A stretch of DNA of 64,000 nt from Trichostrongylus colubriformis (taxonomy: Eukaryota > Nematoda > Chromadorea > Rhabditida > Trichostrongylidae), in NCBI GenBank assembly GCA_963978905.1, contig CAXBUJ010000043.1, forward strand, positions 1 through 64,000, written 5' to 3'. Positions 43,561 to 55,592 of this stretch are shown in pieces (positions within the stretch are counted from its first letter, which is position 1; each line of letters begins with the position of its first letter). A model generated the notes under the pieces. The model did no database searches. It was not told the DNA's origin and was given only the letters and a program-made list of their open reading frames with translations. Both the position numbers and the translations under genes were made by a program.

Positions 43561-45960
43561 CATATCTTGAATAGCAGACGAACTTGCCCTGATCCTACCG
43601 CTGTTCAGCTCTGTTTTCTTGTAGTTGTAATGATTTTAAATTATAATGGTAAGGAAAACTGATCATATGGGTGTCAAAGGGTCGGCAGACGTGGCACGTT
43701 GATATGTGTAGGCAAGTTTGGTGGAGGTGTCTGCTGCTGGACCCTTATCATCTGGTGACCCTCGTGTTCGTGGCCGTATTCGCTTGTTTCATGTTAGCGC
43801 ACATGGCCACATAGAATGTTTGTTTATATATCAATCCATTTGGTCAGCATTATCGGCCTCTGATTCGCAGGTCAGAATTTCCTCAAATTCATTAACATAA
43901 GGACTGGGAGAACCTTAGAGATCCACAAAGCTTCCTCTTGGATGCATCATTCGCATTCAACTGTTGTACGCCCGCTACACACTACATACTACCCGATCAC
44001 TAATACTAAAAGCTAATCTCAACTAACTTTGATTCGAATATTTATTTCATAGACAATTTTGTTAATTTCATAAAAAATCGACACGTGATAACACATGATG
44101 AAATCATCGACAGCAATACGGTTGAAGATGCTGGCAAATAATTCACACAATAGCTGATGTTTAGTTCGAAAAGTCTAGCAAAAAAGATTACGTAGCGACA
44201 GACGGAAGGTTTACAGGACGGTGGTCAAGCTAAACGTGGTCAAGATTCCGCAAAAACCTTACAATATGCTTGCAAGATCCAGACCGATGACAGTTCCAGT
44301 GACTGCGCAATGCAAAATGCTTGGCGCAACCCATCTGTCGCAATCTGTCGCAACCTACACTGTCCACCAAAAGTTACTGAAAAACTCGATACAACAATAA
44401 CATAATATAAGGGCAGAAAAATGGAATAACGAAAAGGCTGTTTCGCCCTCTCAACCACAGACAGCCAATGAAAATGTATTAAAAAGGGCTCATCAGTGAG
44501 GTCTTTGCAAAATGTGAAAAAAAAACTGAAAGAAAAATATGGTAAATTGAATGGAAAAGGATCCTCGCATACACACAAATACGCACGTGCTTACGAAATG
44601 TACGAAATGCACAGAGGCTGAAAATCAATCAAACTTTGCATGCTGTAGTACCTCACCTGATACCATATGAATCCTACAATTAACAATTGTACGCTTAGTA
44701 AGCTTAATATGTCTTCGAGAAAATATGGAGCAAATTTCTCAGGGAGCACGCATGGATCATACTAGACAAGAATGGACTGACATGTCAAACATGAAACTGG
44801 TATGGAAAGTAAATGTAGTACCAAGTAGAACTATGGATAAACATCAAATCCAATTGCTCCTTCACTCCCCCATCCTCCCCCCCCCCCCTCCCTCAAGGTA
44901 TATGTATAATGCCATAGACATGTGAACAAATGAATAGATGGACCGAAAATTCGAAACGTGAGGGCATAATGACTGAGGAGCAAAGTTAGCACTCATCCAT
45001 TCAAACTAGATTCACATATAGCATTTGCCTGAATCGTCATAGATCTCAGATCGCAATATCTAAGCAAATCACAGGTGGCTGTGATATAAAAACGGTTCAC
45101 GCAAGAGTAATCGCTGCTGTTCTCCAAAACACATTTAATCCATGGCTAATTTGAAAAGTATAAAAGGGACCAATTGAATGGCCAAAAATACAGTCAAAAG
45201 GATTCGTCAAAATAAGCTTCAATCTATAATAATAACAAAATCGTGACATACCTGTCTCAGCTAGAACAGTTAATCAGGCTTGACTCCAACACGCTTTGCG
45301 TAGAGAATAATTTCCCGTCAGTATAAAAAGACAAGATGCACTGCATGCTCATTCTAGCATCAAAACTCCAGAAACTTCTCAAATGTTACCTATTCGTTCA
45401 TGGAAGAAGCGCACTGCCATTACGCAGCCATCGTACAGCCGGCGCAGGATATCCCGCTAGAGAGTATCCAGTTGACAGCGGTGCGCAAGCGGTTGCCTTA
45501 ACAATTCTGGGCTACTTCAAAAAAACACTGAGGTAATGCAAAGAGATCGTAGGAAATGTCGTAAGTGCGAATTTATGCTTCGATTTACTCCTTCTAACTC
45601 CATAAAAACTAAACAATTGACGATTTCAAAAAAAAAACAATTAGTACCATGTTGGAAAGCAAATGAAGCTCCATTGAATAAAGTATGAGCTTTGCTGAGA
45701 AACAAAGAGAATGTTTGAAACAAGGGGAATAAAATACGGCATGAGCTTATTGCACAACTTGATACTTACATTTGACCCCTGTGCTGCAAGTGAAAAAGCT
45801 CAATGCAATGCCGCACAATCAACCGATCCAACCTTTCAGGTTCTCCCAGACCAGAGTGGATGATAGTGAGTACTAGAGAGAAAATAGCAAGAAAATAACC
45901 CAGTCAAGTTTATGTTAGCCGTCTTTAAACTACATCACTTTTAGACTAAAGCGCTAATTA

Positions 45961-48959
45961 TTTGAATGAAGTGTGCAGTCGCACACTTCACTCAAAAAAA
46001 ACCAAAACAAACCAAAACATTATTACAACGCTGAACTGGGGCAAAATAACACCTTTGGCATTCAAAAAAGGGGCTATCAATACCGGATAAGAACCCGAAA
46101 AGCAACAGAAACACAGAAAATCAGAAGATTTAGGAACCAAAACTATTCCAAATTCCCGAACATACATACATAAACATAAACTACACGAGCATACACAAAC
46201 TAAACAAAAAGTTACAATACTGCACCAACCTTTTCCATTCCGCCGCACAACTTGGCTTCCCGCCAACTCATGGTTTTCAATAACCAGCTTCCAATATTAT
46301 CGCTATCCAGCGGTCAGATGGATGCCAACTCAGACTCTTTTCCGTCCACCAAACTCCTCACGAGGGTACATTACTGAAATCAAGGACAAGTGTGTCTAAC
46401 TCAAGTTTCGAGAGAGTACTAACTTACCTCCAGGATCCAAACCGAAGTGCTGCCGCCGAACAAAGGATGCTGTGAGAGCACACTGACAATTTCGGAAAAT
46501 AGCGAAACTGCGACTATCAAAGAGACTAGAAAAGACGAAAATACGAAAGGAGCAGATTCAAAAGAATCTTCAAAAACAAGAATGCACCTCACTTGCTGCC
46601 TAAACCAACATGAACTCCCAAGAGGAAACACATTGGGTATGCTAAGACAACCTCTCTGGGTGGTTAATACCTTCATCCATCCAATCCATGACTAATTCAT
46701 GCATACATGAAGTCAAACATAGCTCCTGGATCGGTATTTTCAGGCACTGTGAGGAATACCTAAACGAACAGCTACTAGAAGCTGCGCTTCATAAAAATTG
46801 ACGGAAAAATTGCAGAAACACGAGGTTAACAAGCAACAAAAGAGATGAAAATTCAACGAATACGAGAAAATGCTCTTCACACTTTCTCTAAATGGGAGCA
46901 CTGAAAGACAATTACCACATACAATAGCCAAAAAACCGAAAATCTCATGACAAGCTCTAAAGTAATGAAACATACCACCTCCAGCCTTAACAGTGTTTCA
47001 ATGTCAACTCCCATTGCAATTAGAGGCTGATTCCCTGAAACAAATTCATTTTGTAGCACTAATACCATAGTCTCCATGGATAGGAAATGCGACGAACCTC
47101 ATTCATGAATCGATCTGAAGATAAAATGAATCGAAAAACACCAACATCGACCCCTACCTTTGATAAAAATTTCATTTCCCCACTCCGGATCTCCTTCTCC
47201 CTAGGCTTAGGCACAAAACACACTCCAGGTTTGCATTAGTATCTTAGAGCCTTCCAGCAAATAAAAACGTATAACTAGTGCAGACATGCAATAGAAAAAC
47301 CAAATAACAAAAAGATATACATTGAAATTCGCTGGAAGTGGGTGCGAACTGGGGTGTGAGATTTAGCCTGAGTGAGTCTAAGGGAGGAAATACCTAACCA
47401 ACGGACGATCATCAATCTAAGGCATTTCGAAACGTAATACTAGTGCAAACACGCAGTAAAAAACGCAAAACCAAAACGATTCAATGCAATATGCAAGAAA
47501 TCGTGGAGCGAACTGGAGTGTGAGGTTTAGCCTGAGCTTAGGGGGAAGGAAACACACTTCACCAACGGGTGATCAAATACATATGAGAATACAGCACCAC
47601 AAAGGGGGACAACAAGTTGGACATATGGGTCTGGAAAAATATATTTGCTCGAAAATCAGAGCAACGATGAAGGATAACCATGGTCAGTAAAAACACAATA
47701 AGAAAGAAGAAAAGATTCAAATGCTATGAAGATATGGAACCGGCGGAATGCAGGCTCACCTGAATGAAAGAATCTTGTCAAGTAATGATCTATCTTTTCT
47801 TTCTGGTCCAAATGCAACACTGAAGGCTTTGCTAGGGTATAGACATATACATACAATACGTAGAATATTCACTGAAAGTGGTATCATAAGCAATGAAAAC
47901 GGTCGAAATAGTTAACAATTAAGAACGGAACAAAATCTAATCAAATAAAAAGATCAATAAAATGAAATGAAGTAAAAATGATATGGTGGAATTCAACTCA
48001 CCAAACTATGCGACACTATGATTCTGAAAGAAGCGATAGAATTGCGAATATGTCGCCTATGTCGAATGCCTCAAAGAATAATCTGAAGAAATTGAATAGT
48101 TCCATACAAGTGTATTCGATGTCATCACAACTTAGGAAAAAAGCGGCTCTTTTCGGTCACATAAAAGTTCAGCGTCATGCGTAAAAACGAAAATAAAAAC
48201 GCAAACTACGCGAAAAGACAAAAGAAACTAAGCGAATTTTAAAGTTTGCACGTTAAAACACCTCGAAATTCTCAACAGTTGCACACTTAAAATGAGCCCA
48301 CAACGATGCAACAAGAAAACAATGATGAAATGCTGTGATAACAAAAGGAATACATAATACCTACCGGGTCAAATAAAGTCGGGGGGGGGCACCGTAAAAT
48401 TTTCACTCACGTCAGAGCTCCTTCCCCTCCCTAGGTTTAGGCTGAAACAGATGAAACCTATGCTTTGATAGATGCTTTTTCATGTGGGAGGGGGAATATC
48501 AATTTCAGCCTAAGCCTAGAGAAGGAAAGGAGGACCCGAAACAGAAATGACCAATAACAGAAATGCCCAAAAACAGAAATGACCATTGACCAAAACGAAC
48601 AACTGAAATTCTTATAAATAGAACCAATCTTACCTTACTGTCATGCTTTTCAGATCATATACGGACGATCTGGTGTAATAGCGAGTATAACAACTGGAAA
48701 TAGCAACTTGAGTAAAGAAAACGACGACATAAATACATCCGGATTTGAAAAAAAAAACATCCTGTTTACAGATGGTTTCATCAACGGAGTATGGAAAACA
48801 AAACCGAAAACAAAACAACGAATAAAGCAAAAGGTCGATAAAATAAAGATTCAACTTGCATCCATGCCAGAAAAGAGGTAAAAAGGGCTAGAATCATACA
48901 AGTTCTGCCACTATTCAACCCTCAACTGGCAGTGAACACAAACCAGGGAAGTAACATGA
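45961..48959. other. Repeat-rich AT-biased DNA, no supported gene
   Basis: A copy of the GTGTGCAGTCGCACAC palindrome lies at 45970-45990. A-rich blocks around 48185-48370 resemble 48960-49160 and 49265-49410, so diverged copies of the same repeat recur here. Sequences with CCTAGG(C/T)TTAGGC recur near 47195, 48430 and (inverted) 48510. No ORF shows a domain. Confidence 0.5.
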
Positions 48960-49650
48960 GTAAAAACGAAAATAAAACCGAAAACTACGCGAAAAAAAGC
49001 AAAAAATACAGCGAATTTTCAAATTTGCACGTTAAAACACCCTGAAATCCTCAACAGTTGCACACTTGAACCGATCCCGCAACGATGTAACAAGAATACA
49101 ATGATAAAATGCTACGATAACCAATGAAATATATAATACTTACCTCTTGTAAAAGCAACATTCACGAAAAGGAAAGAAACAATCCATAAATGACGATGAA
49201 GAACGAGCGAAGAAACATCCCACTTAACTGCATGCATTTCGCAGGCAAGCTGTGAAGTTAACTGTGCATTCGCATAAATAAAAACAAATTAAACAAAATA
49301 CAATACTATAATCCGTCAAATTATACGAAAAACGCGAAAAAAGCAACAAAAATGAAGCGAAATCCGCAGTGTGCACGTCGAAAAACACCCCAAAACCCAA
49401 CGCTGGTCGTTCAAGTGAAGTGTGCAGTCGCACACTTCACTTTTTTCGCATGCTACCGTATCATATGCCTTACTCATTGGAAAGGCATACAACACTAACT
49501 GCCGAAAAACGGCCATCATAGCTGGCCGCGGCCAGCATAGCTGGCCGTTTCGAAAAATTTGGCTTGAAGAAATGCACTATGCCTTTCCCGTCGGGTAAGG
49601 CATGAAATGACGTCACAGGTTTTAAAGAAAGGTGTTTATTTTAGAACAAC
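48960..49650 (+). repeat. Hairpin-rich repeat family, central copy
   Basis: Corresponds to 58790-59480 with clear divergence. The 3' part (49412-49606) holds successive stem-loops: GTGAAGTGTGC-AGTC-GCACACTTCAC with a perfect 11-base stem, an ATGCCTT/AAGGCAT stem, and paired CATAGCTGGCC blocks. Confidence 0.75.
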
Positions 49651-49665
49651 TATATCATCGCCAGG

Positions 49666-49888
49666 TGTGCGATGATTTCTCACAACCTGCGTCTGGCGGG
49701 GGCGGGGCATAAACTGTATGGCGGACTGGGAGGTCCAAGCCTCAGACCTTCTGCTGTAACGCTCGAATAAAGGCGTGCACCTATTCTCTCTGTTCTGTTA
49801 TTCCTTGCACTATAGCAAATCCACTGAACCACCGTGAAAGCGGTCAAAAGGGTCGATTATATCCCCTAGTCTCTTAGCGCCCACTACA
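49666..49888 (+). repeat. Candidate BEL/Pao 5' LTR
   Basis: Bounded by TGT (49666) and ACA (49888), with AATAAA at 49766-49771. TTTGGTGCATCGGCC follows directly and looks like a primer-binding site. The 3' LTR is missing, so the limits are not proven. Confidence 0.5.
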
Positions 49889-50155
49889 GTTTGGTGCATC
49901 GGCCTAATTAAGCCAATATCTCCCGTGTCAAAGCGTCGCAACTTTGAGACCTGGAGTCGAGACTTGCTCATTGAGCACATTTATCTGGTCGAATACAAGA
50001 CCACGAATCTTACGATTCATAAGTCTCCCGTACCAAAGTACCTGGAGCATCTCACTGCAAAACAAGCAGTATAAAACTCCCGTACCACGTACCTGGAGAC
50101 AACTTCTGTGACTTATACGCACAGAAACTAAATTTAATTACGGAAATCTCGCAAA

Positions 50156-51650
50156 ATGGCGTTGCACTTCCACAGAATTCCAATCGTTAACAGCGCAACA
50201 ACGCTGAAAAATCTGGTCACCAGATATAAACAGTGCACAGCTAGAGTAGAATATCCGACGATAGACGAAGATAGCTACGAAATGTGTAAAGAAACTACAT
50301 CGCTGCTACAGAGCGGTATAAATCCTCAGAGAAGGGAAAGAAAACCTTACAAAACTCTATAATGAGATCAGAGAAGAGCATAAAAATTGTAAAACCAAGT
50401 CCGATAAAAAGGATTTAATGATAGAGATCGAACAAATCGAGCAGGAGTCTCAACTTCATAAAGAACTAGCCAACGCAGACGAACTAATTTTTATGCTGAC
50501 AGCTAGACATGATGAATCCAAATGTATTAGGGATAGAATGAGCGTAAGGCTTGGCTACATGACTCAAAGTTCCTTAATACAACAGAACGCTCCATCTGAC
50601 AGTACGGATCACTCAATTGATCAGGCAGAAAATTCGGCCCAGATCGAAGCGAGTCACAGCAGCGAGAGTAACCACTCTCAACGTTCTTCTAATATAGCTG
50701 CCTTTGAAAGAACTGAGAACAGTGCAAGACCATATCGATCCATCAAGCCTCCACAAGCTACGTTGCCCAAATTTTACGGCAATGTGGAGGACTTTTCAGA
50801 ATACTGGGCTATCTTTGAGACGCTCGTTCATAACAGTCAGGAATTGGACATAATGGAAAAGATCCTACTACTGAAAGAAAGCCTTAAGGGTAGAGCCGAG
50901 GCATCAATAAAAGGAATAAAGCTTGTGCCACAGAACTATGAGTGGATAATCCAAACTTTGAAGGATAACTACTGCAACAACTCTTCTAATAGATCGCAGA
51001 TAGTTCAAAAACTGGTTAGTCTAAAACCAGCAAACGATTTCTCGGACAGCTGCTCATCTGTCTTCGATCAAATTCAAATCTTAATAAATCAAATTGTATC
51101 CGCCGGTTACGATGTGCGGACAACTTGCGACCCCATGTGGTGCGAGACCATACTATCAAAGTTTCCCCACGACATCGTAAAACCGGTGCTACTATCAAAT
51201 CAAGAGCAAGATAGTCAAACAATCGGTAATCTCATGGGTCACTTGAAGAAAGAGATTGCCGCTAAGGGCTACATCGAAAACAGACTCGGCCACAAGCATA
51301 CCAATAAGGTCAGCAATCCAAAAGATAAGTACGTCGGGCCACGTCCTTACTCCGGTGATCAATGTCTGTTTTGCCAAAAGGGCAATCACGCTTCAATGAC
51401 CTGCAGGACAGTCACCGATCAAGGGACTCGCCGAAAAATCTTAACAGATGGTCGAAGATTCTGGAAGTGTTGCTCTAGCAATCACAGCAGCTTTGACTGC
51501 CAGAAGTCCGACTGTCCTAAATGTGGGCAGAAGCATCACTCCAGCCTCTGCTTCAAAAGAGAAGGTGGACAAAACAGTAATCAATCTCCTTGGAAGCAAC
51601 GTCGCTATGGACGCTTGGCTGCCACATCGGGACCACCCAAGTATAAGCTT
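50156..51650 (+). pseudogene. BEL/Pao Gag (DUF1759-type) with frameshift, 3'-truncated
   Basis: The ATG at 50156 opens a 69-codon frame. The reading continues in another frame from about 50335, so a frameshift lies near 50325-50340. The downstream frame has a coiled-coil-like stretch, then LPKFYGNVEDFSEYW, typical of the BEL/Pao gag core, and Cys/His knuckles CLFCQKGNHASMTC and CPKCGQKHHSSLC near 51364-51552. Gag packages element RNA. The frame runs to 51683, but its last residues probably come from the adjoining sequence. The normal continuation into protease is missing. Confidence 0.8.
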
Positions 51651-52075
51651 AAATTTTTTAATGATTTCGCAATTACACTCTAAACTTGACAAATATCAAG
51701 ATTTCACAGCGATTTCGCAATTATATTGGAGATTTCGTAAAAATCGCTTTAAAGTAGGGATTTCATAAAAATCGTCGTATGTTCACCATGCACGTTATTC
51801 CACTCACTTATTTGAAACGCACAATTACGGTCGCCGATGCTTTCGTGAGGGTGGGATGAAACTTTTTCGTTTTCGATGAAAATTTTTCTGAGTTCCCAAC
51901 ATTTCATAATTTCACAAAGGGTATCGTTATGTGTCGATCTGTTTTCACCAGTATTTTACTGTTGGAGTTTTGCGAAAATGCAAACGTGGCATATAGACCA
52001 CCCACGACGGTTGCTAAATTTCGGGGCCACCTACCGCGAAAACAATCGTTATTGGGACCACTCACGTTGTCTAAG
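51651..52075 (+). other. Probable rDNA external spacer
   Basis: It directly precedes the 18S 5' end and has recurring GATTTCGCAATTA/GATTTCGTAA-type words, as in spacer DNA. Its identity is inferred from position only. Confidence 0.45.
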
Positions 52076-53113
52076 TACCTGATTGATTCTGTCAGCGCTA
52101 TATGCTCAGTTTAAAGATTAAGCCATGCATGTGGAGTTCATCTAAAAGAGAAACTGCGAACGGCTCATTAGAGCAGATGTCATTTATTCGGAACGTCCTA
52201 TTGGATAACTGCGGTAATTCTGGAGCTAATACAGGTAAATAAACCCTGACTTTCGAAAGGGTGCAATTATTAGAGCAAATCAATCACCTTCGGGTGCTGT
52301 TTGCTGACTCTGAATAACGCAGCATATCGGCGGCTTGTTCGCCGATATTCCGAAAAAGTGTCTGCCCTATCAACCTGATGGTAGTCTATTAGTCTACCAT
52401 GGTTATTACGGGTAACGGAGAATAAGGGTTCGACTCCGGAGAGGGAGCCTTAGAAACGGCTACCACATCCAAGGAAGGCAGCAGGCGCGAAACTTATCCA
52501 ATCTTGAAGAGATGAGATAGTGACTAAAAATAAAAAGACCATTCCTATGGAACGGTCATTTCAATGAGTTGATCATAAACCTTTTTTCGAGGATCAAGTG
52601 GAGGGCAAGTCTGGTGCCAGCAGCCGCGGTAATTCCAGCTCCACTAGTGTAAATCGTCATTGCTGCGGTTAAAAAGCTCGTAGTTGGATCTAAGTTACAT
52701 GCAGTGGTTCGCCTTTGGCGTTAATCGCTGTTGTAACTATTTGCTGGTTTTCTATTGAGGTTTCGGCTTCTTTAATGGCTAGCGAGTTTACTTTGAATAA
52801 ATTAGAGTGCTCAGAACAAGCGTTTGCTCGAATGGTCGATCATGGAATAATAAAAGAGGACTTCGGTTCTATTTATTGGTTCAGGAAGTGAAATAATGGT
52901 TAAGAGGGACAATCCGGGGGCATTCGTATCCCTGCGCGAGAGGTGAAATTCGTGGACAGCAGGGGGACGCCCTAAAGCGAAAGCATTTGCCAAAAATGTC
53001 TTCATTAATCAAGAACGAAAGTCAGAGGTTCGAAGGCGATTAGATACCGCCCTAGTTCTGACCGTAAACTATGCCATCTAGCGATCCGATGGGGTATTGT
53101 TGCCTTGTCGAGG
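52076..53113 (+). rRNA. 18S rRNA gene fragment (5' about 1038 bases)
   Basis: It begins TACCTGATTGATTCTGTCAG and includes the universal GTGCCAGCAGCCGCGGTAAT segment near 52613. It ends after GTTGCCTTGTCGAGG at 53113, well inside 18S. The sequence is nematode type. From memory of nematode 18S, normally invariant positions look altered (for example near 52132, 52209 and 52372), suggesting a pseudo-rDNA copy. The remaining 18S, 5.8S and 28S are absent; CR1-like sequence follows directly. Confidence 0.9.
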
Positions 53114-53581
53114 CACTATCTAGTAACGAACGTAAGGACACACCCCCCTATAGGAGCTAGCGATCATCATTCAGTAACAGCCGTGTTAAAAAGACATCGC
53201 GTCCAGCGTTCCCCCAGATACGGTCTTGACCTCAAAAGTACCGATTACTCTTCCGTCTACTCTTTCCTTAGTGATATTGATTGGATAGGCTCCCTTTCCA
53301 CTGTCGAAACAGTAAATGAAAAATACGAGATGCTGCTTCAAATAATCAATCATGTGCTAGATAGTTTTACTCCCCTTCGTGAAATCTTCCCATGTAAACT
53401 GATGATGCCGCAGTACCTTGTATCTATGAACAGAAAACGCATTCGATTATGGAAAAATGCTACTCTTTCTAACAGTGAAAGTGATTGGTGTACCTATAGA
53501 GACCTACCTATAGAGCAAATAATCATAAATTCCTCAAATTGTTGCGTAAATATAATGCTTCTGTGGAAAAGAAAGTGTTAG
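53114..53581 (+). pseudogene. CR1-like endonuclease C-terminal part
   Basis: Starts HYLVTNVRTHPP and includes GASDHHSV. It stops at 53579-53581, at the same place as the left copy. It differs from the left copy by Trp for Cys in the SDIDxIGS segment. The few residues before 53114 come from 18S. Confidence 0.8.
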
Positions 53582-53613
53582 AATCTAAGAGGCCCAATGC
53601 CTTTTTCTAACTT

Positions 53614-55329
53614 ATGAACTCCAAACTGAGTGACAAGCCTGGCATAAAATCTCTGGTGTACGATGATGGTATTGCTTTCTCCAATCATAATAAAGCTGAA
53701 GCTTTCGCCAAGCACTTTGCCAGTGTTTACATGCCTATGACAGTCGAAAGTGGCGAAGTGAACGTGCAGCGCGTCGCCCACTTTCCTACTATGCCCTCTA
53801 CCCTATGGTATGATAAGGTGGAAATCGAAAAAATATTGCGAAGTTGGCCTTCTTCCGTTACTGTAACCCCAGATGGCATTCCGTTAAAATTCATTAAAGA
53901 AATAGCGCCGTTCATATCGTATCCACTTTCAGTCATTTTCAACTTGAGCCTTATGACCGCTGAAGTACCAGAACGTTGGAGGCACTCATTTGTGGTACCC
54001 ATTCCCAAAAAGCCCCCTCTTTCCTCCGTCAAAAATTACCGGCCAATAAGTATTACGTCCTTTTTTCTTCGGATTTTCGAGAAAATTATGAAAAAACACA
54101 TTGTTAATTATCTTCAATTTCACTCAATTGTGTCATGTGATCAGCACGGATTCATCCGCGGTGGGTCTACGGAAACCCACATGCTAGAAGCTATCAATGA
54201 TTGGACGACCTCATTGGACCATAATATACCCGTAGATATAATATACTTTGACTTTACAAAAGCTTTTGATAGAGTATCGCACGCTCTCCTTCAAAAAAAG
54301 ATGATAGCAGTCGGTCTGGAGCCACATATTGTTAAATGGATTTGTAGCTTCCTTCATAATCGTTCCTCTCGAGTTAGAATAAATAACTCCTACTCTACCA
54401 ATCAGCCCGCCCCTAATGGAGTTCCGCAAGGCTCTGTTCTTTCTCCCATCCTTTTCAATATCTACACTTATGAAATCCCTTCCCTCATGTCTACGTGCGG
54501 AGTTAAATGCAAAGTTTTTGCCGACGACTTGAAAATCTATGCCGAGGTTGGTAATGAAGAAGGTGTCCTCCAAATTCGCGCAGCAATCAATACTCTCATC
54601 CGTTGGTCTATCGAATGGTGCCTCCCCCTCTCTCCTGAGAAGACGAAAGTACTACATCTCGGAGCCAGGAACGGACTTTCCTCATACGAAATCAACGGCA
54701 TCAATCTCACACCGGTGGATTCGACAGTGGATTTGGGCTTTCATCTCAATAGTAGGCTTGATTTCACCACTCATTACGAGAAAATTTCACTCTCAGCACA
54801 AAGACGAATTTACAACATATTCAAAGCTCTATCCTCAACCAATCCGCAAGTGCTGCTGGCCGCGTATAAAAGTTATGTTAGACCAATCCTAGAGTATGGA
54901 ACAACAGTGTTCAATCCGTGCAAGCAGTCTTCTATCAAAAGGCTAGAGGCCGTTCAGAATAGCTTCACGCGTAAACTATTTTTACGTTGCCTTGGTTTCT
55001 CTTACACATCGGTGCCGGACTCCTCCTCTCGTAATAAACTACTCGGGTTGAAAACCCTCTCAGTCAGGAGAAAGGTTAATGATGTCGTTATGGTAAGTAA
55101 AATACTCAATGGCCAGGTACAGGTAAATTCTAATCATTTTTTCCAGATCCTACCATCAGTAACTAGAGGAAGCCTTAGTAAGATTAGTTTCAAAAGTGCC
55201 CGCGGTGGTCTTCGGCATAACTTCTTTGTCAACCGTGCTGGATCCATATATTTAACTTTGTCAAAACATAGACCGCTCCCTGTTTCGGCTATTTCCTTGA
55301 AAACCTATCTCAATCGCATCTTGGATTAA
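53614..55329 (+). pseudogene. CR1-like reverse transcriptase, right-arm copy
   Basis: 571 codons with the same RT blocks as the left copy; FADD at 54517-54528. It differs at few residues (HNKAEAF for HDKAEAF, KVEIEK for KEEIEK, RIFEK for RISEK), all before about 54090. It shares the frameshift and TAA that separate it from the endonuclease. Confidence 0.88.
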
Positions 55330-55592
55330 TAGTACTTTAAGAAACCGGATGATGCTCTAGTAAATTTCGCCATTTCCACCTCTTTCTTCTCTTTTTCGTC
55401 AATCTCTTTTCTTTGACCATTTTGTTCTTCGCCATATGTTGCTACAGATTTCGCTGTTTTACAAATTGTGAACTGCATGGGATAATGTTCGTCTTCTCTA
55501 CTTTACTTGTGGTTCAATGCTAGATGTTTGCTGGCAATTTCTTTTGTACATGCTTGTCATGTAATAAAGTATCAAGTATCAAGTATCAATAG

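Larger units (their letters stand above)
41600..45960. other. Intergenic DNA with decayed repeats
   Basis: No supported gene. It contains a hAT-end relic (42738-42815), a duplicated roughly 199-base unit (43168-43560), a C homopolymer near 44878-44887 and scattered short ORFs without domains. Confidence 0.5.
49666..51650 (+). mobile_element. BEL/Pao LTR retrotransposon, 5' fragment
   Basis: LTR, leader and gag are present; protease, RT and integrase are absent. The element is cut off near 51650, where rDNA-spacer-like sequence begins. Confidence 0.7.
53114..55589 (+). mobile_element. CR1-like element, right-arm copy, 5'-truncated at the breakpoint
   Basis: Begins inside the endonuclease domain and runs through RT to AATAAA and the TATCAAG tail at 55569-55589. 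ORF1 and the first part of the endonuclease are absent. Confidence 0.85.

Noticed and set aside
53100..53130. R2-like site-specific insertion into rDNA
   Set aside because: R2 targets 28S and its 3' end would adjoin rDNA. Here the join is inside the endonuclease domain and the 3' flank is the SET gene, as in the left arm.
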